Shown here: positions 16,914 through 27,159 of the stretch, piece after piece
Layout: every line of letters begins with the position of its first letter
How positions within the stretch are numbered: the first letter of the stretch is position 1
NCBI GenBank assembly: GCA_018401995.1
Contig: JAGYJR010000022.1
Location: 1 to 33,341 of the forward strand
Source of the DNA: Flavobacterium sp.
GTDB taxonomy: Bacteria > Bacteroidota > Bacteroidia > Flavobacteriales > Flavobacteriaceae
Direction of reading: 5' to 3'
Length of the DNA stretch: 33,341 nt
The notes under the pieces: generated by a model
What the model was told of the DNA's origin: nothing
What the model saw: only the letters and a program-made list of their open reading frames with translations
Database searches by the model: none
Program-made: the position numbers and the translations under genes

Positions 16914-16934
16914 TGTCATTCCGTTAGGAATTTC
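16914..16934 (+). repeat. TGTCA-hairpin repeat, copy 2
   Basis: TGTCA, then ATTCC-GTTA-GGAAT as a hairpin, then TTC. It has the layout of the copies at 4052, 20310 and 27076. Confidence 0.6.
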
Positions 16935-17010
16935 AAAATTTTTATTTGTGATAATTTGTGAGATTTGTGTTTATTTATCTTACAACTTCCATAATAAATA
17001 ACTTAAAATA

Positions 17011-17042
17011 TTGTAGAGGAAATAGATGAGAAGTTATCTTTG
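17011..17042 (+). promoter_or_regulatory. Orphan promoter facing an antisense gene
   Basis: TTG at 17011-17013, 21 bases, then TATCTTTG at 17035-17042, a full Bacteroidota promoter match. It points into the 3' end of the minus-strand lipoprotein gene. No + strand gene follows before 18883. Confidence 0.5.
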
Positions 17043-17045
17043 TAG

Positions 17046-17564
17046 TTATTTGATTACTAAGATTGAATCAGATTTTGGAACATTTCCTTTTTCTCCATAA
17101 AATTCTATAACTAAGTGCTCAAGAGATTTAGGATTTATTTCGTATACTTTTAGAAGGAAATATTCAGTTATTTTGTTTAAAACAATATCTGAACTATCAT
17201 TTTGGGTATATTTCAAGTTAGAATAACAATCTCCATAGGCTTTACTGTATTTAAAGTTTTTGGACATGTAAAATGAGTATAAGAAAAACTCTCTTTGATA
17301 GCCACTCAAGTAATAAATTTCTTTTAGTTTTTCATATGCTATAGTATCACCTTTATGAATTCTGCTTTTCAAACTATCAGTTAATTTTTGGTTTTTAAAA
17401 TCTACTAAATATAATTCAGGTGTTGAAATTGAAAAGTCTTCAGCTATTTTATCATTAGTTGATTTTTTATTGTCATTATTATGACAAGACGTAATTATAA
17501 ATAATAAAAGCACATTCGAAATAATCTTCTTTGCTAATTTAAATTTAGGTCTTTTCTCTTTCAT
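17046..17564 (-). CDS. Lipoprotein of unknown function
   Basis: 172 residues with a basic N-terminus, a hydrophobic helix and the lipobox IITSC (Cys27), followed by an Asn/Asp/Lys-rich linker. The mature part is charged, with Tyr-rich stretches such as YYLSGYQREFFLYSFYMSKNF and a single Cys in YGDCYSN. The family is not recognised. Its ATG lies 17 bases after the namZ stop on the same strand, so it probably shares the namZ transcript and may act in the envelope. Its GC content is lower than that of namZ. Confidence 0.7.
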   Translation of the reverse strand: MKEKRPKFKLAKKIISNVLLLFIITSCHNNDNKKSTNDKIAEDFSISTPELYLVDFKNQKLTDSLKSRIHKGDTIAYEKLKEIYYLSGYQREFFLYSFYMSKNFKYSKAYGDCYSNLKYTQNDSSDIVLNKITEYFLLKVYEINPKSLEHLVIEFYGEKGNVPKSDSILVIK

Positions 17565-17581
17565 CTTTTCTCTATTTTCTT

Positions 17582-18871
17582 CTATTCATAAATCAAATAC
17601 TTCTTTCTAACTTTCTTAAACTGTTCCAAACCTTCTTGCCACGTTTTTCGAATCTCTTTTTCGGTCATTCCGGCTTCAATTTGTTCACGGAGTTTTTTGG
17701 TTCCGGCTAATTTGGTAAAAAAATCAGTAAAGAAAACAGTTTTGTCTGCTGTGTTTTCATAAGCTTTCAATAACCATTTTAATTCTAGTCGGTGTACTTT
17801 TCTAATTTCGGTTAAATCTTCACCAAAACATAAATTTCCATTATGAACAGGATCTTTTGCACCAAAATTCGGTTTCGGAGTAAAACTAAAATCAAATTCA
17901 CTTTCCGGTAAAAATGGCGAACCATAAATTTGGAATTGCTTTTCGGTACCGCGACCTAAACTTACATTTGTACCTTCAAAAAAGCACAAACTCGCATACA
18001 AATTAATCGATTGATCGTTTGGTAAGTTTGGCGAAGGCTTCACAGGTAAGCTGTATTTCATATCGTGCGAATAGTTTAAACAGGGAATTATAGTTAAGTT
18101 GCATTGTAAACTGTCAATTAACCATTTTTCTCCATTAATCATTTTCGCATATTCGCCAATCGTCATGCCATGCAAAACCGGAATTTCATGCATTCCAACA
18201 AAACTCGTATGTTCTTTTTCTAAAATCGGACCATCAATAATAGTTCCATTCGGATTGGGTCGATCTAAAACTAAAAGCGGAATATTATTTTCTGCACAAG
18301 CTTCCATCACATAATGCAACGAAGATATATAAGTGTAAAATCGCGCACCAACATCTTGCAAATCAAAAACTAAGATGTCAATTCCTTCTAATTGTTCTGG
18401 TTTTGGCTTTTTGTTGTTTCCGTAAAGGGAAATAATTGGTAAATTGGTTTTAGTATCTTTTCCGTCCACGATTAGTTCGCCTGCATCAGCTGTTCCTCTA
18501 AAACCATGTTCAGGCGCATAAATTTTCTGAAGATTGATGTTTTGTCCTAAAAGATAATCTACTATAGAAATATTAATTGAGCCTTTATTTTCTGATGGAT
18601 ATAAAGAAGAACTTCTGTGTTCAATAATAGGTGTGGATTTAAAAACACCCGTTTGATTCGTAACAATTCCAACACGTTTGTCTTTCAGTAAAGGTAAATA
18701 ACTTTCAAAGTTTTCTGCTCCAGTTTTGAATTTTCTATCTTTTATATTGGTACTTGAAGGTAGTGTTGTTTTATCCGTATTTGAAACTAGATTGTTTTTT
18801 GTAGTTGAACATCCAACTAAAATTAATAGTGTAGAAATAAATAAAAACGTATTTTTGAAATCAATTTTCAT
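17582..18871 (-). CDS. namZ: DUF1343 lipoprotein, exo-beta-N-acetylmuramidase NamZ type
   Basis: 429 residues. NamZ enzymes release terminal MurNAc from peptidoglycan fragments; the family was long known as DUF1343. A lipoprotein signal ends in ILVGC (Cys21). Family blocks are KRVGIVTNQTGV (about 69-80), YAPEHGFRGTADAGE (about 117-131), FDLQDVGARFYTYISSLHYV (about 168-187), LDRPNPNG (about 202-209), VGMHEIPVLHGMTIGEYA (about 226-243), PSPNLP and FFEGTNVSLGRGTE (about 297-310). Export as a lipoprotein suggests action in the periplasm or at the surface. AnmK, encoded at 28399, acts on a related sugar. The start is ATG; the divergent permease starts only 11 bases away. Confidence 0.9.
   Translation of the reverse strand: MKIDFKNTFLFISTLLILVGCSTTKNNLVSNTDKTTLPSSTNIKDRKFKTGAENFESYLPLLKDKRVGIVTNQTGVFKSTPIIEHRSSSLYPSENKGSINISIVDYLLGQNINLQKIYAPEHGFRGTADAGELIVDGKDTKTNLPIISLYGNNKKPKPEQLEGIDILVFDLQDVGARFYTYISSLHYVMEACAENNIPLLVLDRPNPNGTIIDGPILEKEHTSFVGMHEIPVLHGMTIGEYAKMINGEKWLIDSLQCNLTIIPCLNYSHDMKYSLPVKPSPNLPNDQSINLYASLCFFEGTNVSLGRGTEKQFQIYGSPFLPESEFDFSFTPKPNFGAKDPVHNGNLCFGEDLTEIRKVHRLELKWLLKAYENTADKTVFFTDFFTKLAGTKKLREQIEAGMTEKEIRKTWQEGLEQFKKVRKKYLIYE
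18850..18857 (+). promoter_or_regulatory. -7 element of the permease gene, inside the namZ coding region
   Basis: TATTTTTG, an exact TAnnTTTG match 25 bases before the TTG start at 18883. It lies within the first codons of namZ on the other strand. Confidence 0.5.
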
Positions 18872-18882
18872 ATTAGAATATC

Positions 18883-20115
18883 TTGAATTTAGAATATTTC
18901 ATAGCCAAAAGACTAATTGCTGCTAAAAGTTATAAAAGTAGTATTTCTTCGCCAATTATAAAAATTGCTATTGTTGCTATTGCATTGGGTATTATTATGA
19001 TGTTGGTTTCCGTGGCTACTGGCGTTGGACTCCAAAATAAAATTCGCGAAAAAGTGGCTGCTTTTAATGGTCATGTTATTATTTCAAACTACGACGACAA
19101 TCAATCACAAGTAAATACTGTGCCAATTTCAACCGAACAAGATTTTTATCCCAAGTTTACTTCGGTTCCAGCAGTCGAACACATTCAAGCTGTTGCCAAT
19201 AAAACAGGAATGATTCGCACAGAAACAACAGTTGAAGGTGTTTTGTATAAAGGAGTTGGTACTGAATATCGCTGGGATAATCTAAAAGAATACCTTATTA
19301 AAGGAAGAATTCCAAATATTTCCAATAAAAGAACAGACGAAGTCGTAATTTCCGAATTTCTTGCCAATCGCTTACAATTAACCATTCAAGACACTTGCCG
19401 AACGTATTTTATAAAAGATAGCGGTTCGGGCTATAATCTGAGAAGCTTTGTAATTGTAGGAATCTTCAATTCTGGCTTTCAGGAATTCGATTCTAATTTT
19501 GTAATTGGAGATTTGCGACACATCCAACAAATCAACAAATGGAAACCAACAGAAGTTGGAGCTTTCGAAGTATTCATTAAAGATTTCAACCAAATCGAAA
19601 CCGCCGGACAAGCCATTTATAAAGAAATTCCGCCTACATATAATAGTATAACCATTCAAGAAAAATATTTCAGCATCTTCGAATGGCTCAAACTTTTCGA
19701 TTTCAACATCATTATTATATTAGTAGTGATGATAATTGTCGCAACTATTAATATGATAGTAGCTTTGTTAGTTCTCATTCTTGAGCGCACCCAAATGATT
19801 GGAATTCTAAAAGCACTTGGCGCCAATAATTGGAACATCAGAAAAATATTCTTGTACAATGCTTCTTATTTAATATTAAGAGGACTTTTCTGGGGCAACG
19901 CCATCGGACTCGGATTGCTATTCATCCAAAAATATTTCGAAATCATCAAACTTCCACCCGAAAGCTATTACGTTACAGTAGCTCCAGTCGACATCAATCC
20001 TGTCACAATTATTGCCTTAAACCTCGGTACAATTTTAATTTGCTTATTGGTTTTACTAGTACCATCCTATATTATCACTAAAATTTCTCCAGTAAAAGCC
20101 ATTAAGTTTAATTAG
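18883..20115 (+). CDS. ABC transporter permease, LolC/LolE-FtsX type
   Basis: 410 residues. Topology is a helix at about 25-48 (IKIAIVAIALGIIMMLVSVATG), a large periplasmic MacB-like domain (about 50-265) and three C-terminal helices (about 270-300, 318-350 and 370-400), as in lipoprotein-releasing permeases. The conserved cytoplasmic turn ERTQMIGILKALGANNWNIRKIFL (about 301-324) would contact the ATPase. The start is TTG, because a stop at 18874-18876 closes the frame and no ATG precedes MNLEYFIAKRL, the usual family start. The ATPase partner is not in the window. A structured intergenic element follows the stop. Confidence 0.88.
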   Translation: MNLEYFIAKRLIAAKSYKSSISSPIIKIAIVAIALGIIMMLVSVATGVGLQNKIREKVAAFNGHVIISNYDDNQSQVNTVPISTEQDFYPKFTSVPAVEHIQAVANKTGMIRTETTVEGVLYKGVGTEYRWDNLKEYLIKGRIPNISNKRTDEVVISEFLANRLQLTIQDTCRTYFIKDSGSGYNLRSFVIVGIFNSGFQEFDSNFVIGDLRHIQQINKWKPTEVGAFEVFIKDFNQIETAGQAIYKEIPPTYNSITIQEKYFSIFEWLKLFDFNIIIILVVMIIVATINMIVALLVLILERTQMIGILKALGANNWNIRKIFLYNASYLILRGLFWGNAIGLGLLFIQKYFEIIKLPPESYYVTVAPVDINPVTIIALNLGTILICLLVLLVPSYIITKISPVKAIKFN

Positions 20116-20140
20116 AAGCACCCGTTCAGTATTCCATAAA

Positions 20141-20239
20141 GACTATTAGTCCCGCTGTCCACTCTATCTTTTTTTGCTTTGTCAAATTGATCGAAGTCGA
20201 AATAAAGCAAAAAAGATGCCGTTCCCATCGGGGCTAGTC
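20141..20239. ncRNA. Large asymmetric stem-loop element, complete copy
   Basis: Inner stem ATCTTTTTTTGCTTT with AAAGCAAAAAAGAT; outer stem from GACTA..CCCG (20141-20154) with CGGGGCTAGTC (20229-20239). The internal loops on the two sides differ. The apical part holds a TGTCA segment (20180-20202). The element starts 25 bases after the permease stop, and a second partial copy lies at 33310-33341. It resembles a repetitive intergenic element that I recall from flavobacterial genomes; whether it equals the Rfam Flavo-1 motif is unchecked. Confidence 0.55.
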
Positions 20240-20267
20240 AAGACGCACAGCATTCCATAAAACCATT

Positions 20268-20367
20268 CCACCGGCTCGCAAAGCGAGCACAAATCTCGCG
20301 CCTGCGAGCTGTCATTCCGAAGAAGAGGAATCTCCTGCGTAGCAGGCCACTGCTTAACGCAGTTAAG
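20268..20367. repeat. Run of five small hairpins with TGTCA repeat copy 3
   Basis: Successive short palindromes: GCTCGC-AAA-GCGAGC, CTCGC-GCCT-GCGAG, ATTCC-N8-GGAAT, CCTGC-GTA-GCAGG and GCTTAAC-GCA-GTTAAGC. The third is a TGTCA repeat (TGTCATTCCG at 20310, ending GGAATCTC at 20334). The GC content is clearly above the flanks. No gene is seen. Confidence 0.6.
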
Positions 20368-20374
20368 CCCACAA

Positions 20375-20424
20375 CCATAAACCATAAACTTTAAACCATA
20401 AACCATAAACTTTAAACTTTAAAC
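20375..20424. repeat. Heptamer array upstream of the rRNA promoters
   Basis: Seven in-phase 7-base units of only two kinds, CCATAAA and CTTTAAA, arranged as two 21-base blocks (CCATAAA twice, then CTTTAAA) and one extra CTTTAAA. The array ends about 85 bases before rRNA promoter P1. The perfect inverted repeat CTTGTT-ATC-AACAAG lies between them at 20449-20463. Confidence 0.8.
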
Positions 20425-20509
20425 AAAAAAACTTTTCTGTATTAAATCCTTGTTATCAACAAGTTAAGAAAAACATTCAAAAAAAGCGAAAAAAAAGATT
20501 GCAAAAGCC

Positions 20510-20539
20510 TTGCGAGTAAGGAAAAGAGTATTACTTTTG
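20510..20539 (+). promoter_or_regulatory. rRNA operon promoter P1
   Basis: TTG (20510-20512), 19 bases, TACTTTTG (20532-20539), followed by CACCCGC. An exact Bacteroidota promoter. Confidence 0.8.
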
Positions 20540-20622
20540 CACCCGCATTAAAGCAGAAGTTCACATACAAACTGAAGGATTAAACAAGTTAAAAAAACTT
20601 TTAAAAAAAGTTAAAAAAAGAT

Positions 20623-20654
20623 TTGGATAATAAAAAGTAAAGGTAGTATCTTTG
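20623..20654 (+). promoter_or_regulatory. rRNA operon promoter P2
   Basis: TTG (20623-20625), 21 bases, TATCTTTG (20647-20654), an exact match. Confidence 0.75.
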
Positions 20655-20748
20655 CCGACCCGAAACTAAGGAATTGGGGAGTGCAAGTTCTTAAAAATGT
20701 TGGGTAGGTGGTTTGGAAAAAATAATGAAAAAATTTTTTCAAAAAAGC

Positions 20749-20778
20749 TTGCCAGATTAAAAAAGAGTTGTACTTTTG
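20749..20778 (+). promoter_or_regulatory. rRNA operon promoter P3
   Basis: TTG (20749-20751), 19 bases, TACTTTTG (20771-20778), followed by CACCCGC. The core, spacing and discriminator match P1, which suggests a duplication. Confidence 0.8.
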
Positions 20779-20821
20779 CACCCGCTAATCGAGAGATTGG
20801 TGATTAAAAATAGAATGACAC

Positions 20822-20837
20822 GTTCATAGACATATTG
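20822..20837 (+). promoter_or_regulatory. Leader repeat before 16S
   Basis: GTTCATAGACATATTG, found again with one change at 22793-22808 before 23S. Each copy lies about 100-108 bases before the mature rRNA. It could be an antitermination or processing signal. Confidence 0.55.
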
Positions 20838-20944
20838 GATTGACAGCACGATTTGCATTTATGTAAATCGAAAAATTAAGAGAGAGTAAGGCTTTTAAGA
20901 ATTAAAGAATGAACCTAGCCTTTATCGTACAATATTTAAAAACT

Positions 20945-22464
<1,520 letters not shown>

Positions 22465-22544
22465 AGAGAAATGATAGAGATAGGTTCTTTATCTTATGGG
22501 TTTTACTCTCGCTGTTAATTCAAATAATACAAGTTACAATACAG

Positions 22545-22618
22545 AGTCTCGTAGCTCAGCTGGTTAGAGTACTACACTGATAATGTAGGGGTCCCCAGTT
22601 CGAGTCTGGCAAGGACTA
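22545..22618 (+). tRNA. tRNA-Ile(GAT), with mispaired 3' half
   Basis: The anticodon GAT lies at 22579-22581 in a perfect CTACA/TGTAG stem, with a normal D arm (GCTC/GAGT) and T loop TTCGAGT. The acceptor stem AGTCTCG faces AAGGACT: pairs 7-66 (G-A) and 6-67 (C-A) fail and 5-68 is a G-U wobble. The T stem has C-C at 49-65. The 3' strand would pair perfectly with AGTCCTT, so the gene looks like a mosaic of two alleles or an erroneous consensus. CCA is not encoded. Confidence 0.85.
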
Positions 22619-22665
22619 CTGATTATAACTAAGGAAATTCTAGGAGTTGAAAGGTTATGAAAACA

Positions 22666-22693
22666 ATTCATAATTCATAATTCACAATTCATA
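22666..22693. repeat. Heptamer array between the two tRNA genes
   Basis: Four in-phase units: ATTCATA, ATTCATA, ATTCACA, ATTCATA. Confidence 0.75.
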
Positions 22694-22701
22694 ATTAGAT
22701 T

Positions 22702-22773
22702 GGGGATTAGCTCAGCTGGCTAGAGCGCCTGTCTTGCACGCAGGAGGTCATCGGTCTGAATCCGATATTTCCA
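22702..22773 (+). tRNA. tRNA-Ala(TGC), with aberrant T loop and acceptor stem
   Basis: The anticodon TGC lies at 22735-22737. The D arm is GCTC/GAGC, and the anticodon stem CCTGT/GCAGG has one T-G wobble. The T stem ATCGG/CCGAT is perfect, but its loop reads TCTGAAT where nearly all tRNAs have TTCRANY. The acceptor arms are GGGGAT and ATTTCC, one pair shorter than the usual seven unless an outer T-A pair is used. These oddities fit the indel-rich state of the neighbouring 23S gene. Confidence 0.8.
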
Positions 22774-22792
22774 CTATGCTCAAAGCGAAAAA

Positions 22793-22808
22793 GTTCATTG
22801 ACATATTG
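22793..22808 (+). promoter_or_regulatory. Leader repeat before 23S
   Basis: GTTCATTGACATATTG, one base different from the copy at 20822-20837 and at the same relative distance to the following rRNA. Confidence 0.55.
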
Positions 22809-22904
22809 AGAAAAGCAAATATTTAAAAAGTAGAAAAATACATTAAATGCGTAATTTATTGCGTATTTATATAGAAACCTATTTGTATTGATATGAATAG
22901 GCGG

Positions 22905-25745
<2,841 letters not shown>

Positions 25746-25818
25746 AGATTGTCTGGAGAAATCGGCGGACGAGAACTTTCACTAAATATTTACTTTATCT
25801 CAGTATGTTAAAATATTG

Positions 25819-25888
25819 TAGCTCCTCCTAACCTCCCCAAAGGGAGGAAGAGAGTGTCGGAACCCCTTCGGGGAGCTGGAGGGGGCTT
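25819..25888. repeat. GC-rich structured insert in the 23S-5S spacer
   Basis: The outer arms AGCTCCTCC and GGAGGGGGCT pair imperfectly. Inside lie CCTCCC-CAAA-GGGAGG and CCCC-TTCG-GGG hairpins. Its GC content is far above the adjoining spacer, which suggests an inserted intergenic repeat. Confidence 0.55.
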
Positions 25889-25899
25889 AAAATTTAAAG

Positions 25900-26005
25900 G
25901 TGAGTTGCGGCGGGGCCCAACCCTCTTCCCATTCCGAACAAGAAGTTAAGCCCGCCGGGCGCAGATGGTACTGCAATCCTGTGGGAGAGTATGTCGCCGC
26001 TTTTG
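25900..26005 (+). rRNA. rrf: 5S ribosomal RNA
   Basis: The terminal stem GCGGCG (25907-25912) pairs with CGCCGC (25995-26000). The conserved CTTCCCATTCCGAAC, AAGTTAAG, GATGGTACTG and GTGGGAGAGTA are present. CCGAACAAGAAG is one base shorter than the usual CCGAACANAGAAG, another indel in this stretch. The ends are approximate. Confidence 0.9.
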
Positions 26006-26038
26006 AAAAGCCCTATCATAACTGATAGGGCTTTTTTG
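26006..26038 (+). terminator. Terminator of the rRNA operon
   Basis: A perfect 13-base stem AAAAGCCCTATCA/TGATAGGGCTTTT with loop TAAC and a T tail. Confidence 0.93.
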
Positions 26039-26063
26039 TTATAATATAAACTCGGGACTGAAA

Positions 26064-26098
26064 CAACAAATCCAGCTTGACTGGTTGGGATTTTTTGT
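26064..26098 (+). terminator. Second hairpin with T run after the rRNA operon
   Basis: AACAAATCC and GGATTTTTTGTT pair around a smaller CCAG/CTGG stem. It probably backs up the first terminator. Confidence 0.5.
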
Positions 26099-26429
26099 TT
26101 TAAATACTGAAAAATGATGTTTTTGAATCAAATAGTAATGTTGTTATTAGCTCTAAATAGCTCTAACTAATTAAATGTTTTGGTTTAATTTTATATACCA
26201 CGCGATGGGAATCGCGCGGGAGCGGGGGAATTTTGTTGTTATTGAATCGTTCCCGTTCCTAAGGGACTGAAACGTATGTGAATCTTATTATATTTAGTCT
26301 TTTGCATGGTTATACTCTTCGAAACCAAACCTTTGTTAGGCACAGATTGCAAAATACGCTATTGGACCGTTTACAATATATCCGAGTGGTCTTAAATTGA
26401 AACTGTGAAATTTTATAAATTCAAGCCTA
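26099..26429. other. Gene-poor stretch
   Basis: No convincing gene. It contains the GC-rich hairpin CGCGAT-GGGA-ATCGCG (26201-26216), the hairpin GTTCC-TAA-GGGAC (about 26255-26267) and an isolated 30-codon frame from ATG 26306 that I cannot assign. GGGACTGAAAC occurs twice, at about 26054 (just left of this stretch) and 26263. Confidence 0.6.
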
Positions 26430-26841
26430 ATGGGAAAAATAAATTAATTATATTACTACTTCAATTTTTGTAATGTAAGTTGTGTATTCATAAAGGAAAA
26501 AAAAATTTATATTCTATTCAGATGAAAAATAATAGAATTGAAAAATTATAACATTTATAATAGTTATGGAGTGATATTTGTTTCGGTTGATGAAGAATTT
26601 TACAAGAAAACTTACTTAATAAGAAAGTTGATTCTGTGTTTTATGTGACTCAAGATACAATTGTTAAAGCTTGTATGATAAAGAATTTTGGAGAGAAAAA
26701 TTCTGTATCTTAATATTGGAGTTAATTTTAATAATGAACTTAAAGTTGATTATTATGAAGAAAAAAGGGAATTTTTTTTTAATTGACAAGAAAAATAAAG
26801 TCTTTATTATATTATTAAAGATGAAAAGTAAAAATTCATAA
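26430..26841 (+). pseudogene. Frameshifted small lipoprotein gene
   Basis: The stretch reads as one lipoprotein gene only if several single-base frameshifts are bridged. It starts MGKNKLIILLLQF, shifts into CNVSCVFIKEKK (a lipobox VSC), then NLYSIQMKNNRIEK, NYNIYNSYGVIFVSVDEEF, KKVDSVFYVTQDTIVKACM, YLNIGVNFNNELKVDYYEE and finally DKKNKVFIILLKMKSKNS before TAA. Most breaks fall at A or T runs (nine A near 26500, ten T near 26770). The product would be about 130-140 residues, of unknown family. Either a decayed gene or an intact gene with uncorrected homopolymer errors; the indel-rich 23S gene next door makes the second quite possible. Confidence 0.6.
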
Positions 26842-26989
26842 AATAGAGAATCTAAATCTATAGTTGGAGTAAAGCTTAAATAAGTTTGAACTTCACCAGC
26901 TCACTCGCAGAATCCCTTTTTCTGCGTGTTTTGTAAATTTTTAAACAATTTATAAATTTTTTCCAATAAATTTCTACTGAAAATCAAAT

Positions 26990-27075
26990 CCCGCGTTAGG
27001 GATAGTAGCATTTGTTTGAGCTCTTACTTAAAATGCCTAAGGATTTTAAGTAAAGCGAGTGCGGATAGCCCGACC
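26990..27075. ncRNA. Structured intergenic element of a second type
   Basis: A central perfect stem TTACTTAAAAT (27024-27034) with ATTTTAAGTAA (27043-27053), loop GCCTAAGG. It is flanked by conserved-looking segments CCCGCGTTAGGGATAGTAGC on the left and GCGAGTGCGGATAGCCCGACC-like sequence on the right. I recall similar flanks from flavobacterial intergenic regions, but no search was made. It lies beyond the 3' end of the acyl-CoA dehydrogenase gene. Confidence 0.45.
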
Positions 27076-27101
27076 TGTCATTGCGAGGCACGAAGCAAAC
27101 A
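27076..27101 (+). repeat. TGTCA-hairpin repeat, copy 4
   Basis: TGTCA, then TTGC-N10-GCAA. It abuts the structured element before it. It has the same layout as the copies at 4052, 16914 and 20310. Confidence 0.5.
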
Positions 27102-27110
27102 GGAACGCCC

Positions 27111-27143
27111 AAAAAAAATCCGACTCTTGTGAAGCCGGATTTC
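27111..27143 (-). terminator. Terminator of the acyl-CoA dehydrogenase gene
   Basis: On the minus strand, AAATCCG pairs with CGGATTT, with partial pairing inside, and eight T follow. It begins 17 bases after the stop. Confidence 0.85.
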
Positions 27144-27159
27144 TATTGAATTTATTGTT

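Noticed and set aside
20182..20406. A minus-strand frame of 74 codons across the repeat region before the rRNA operon.
   Set aside because: It is made of hairpins and heptamer repeats and has no protein-like composition.
26054..26273. GGGACTGAAAC occurs twice, 209 bases apart, and resembles the 3' end of some CRISPR repeats.
   Set aside because: The match is only 11 bases, no copies lie at the expected intermediate positions, and no cas gene is present.
26306..26398. A 30-codon frame starting MVILFETKPLLGTD.
   Set aside because: Too short, no promoter, no family recognised, and it sits in repeat-rich DNA; not called as a gene.
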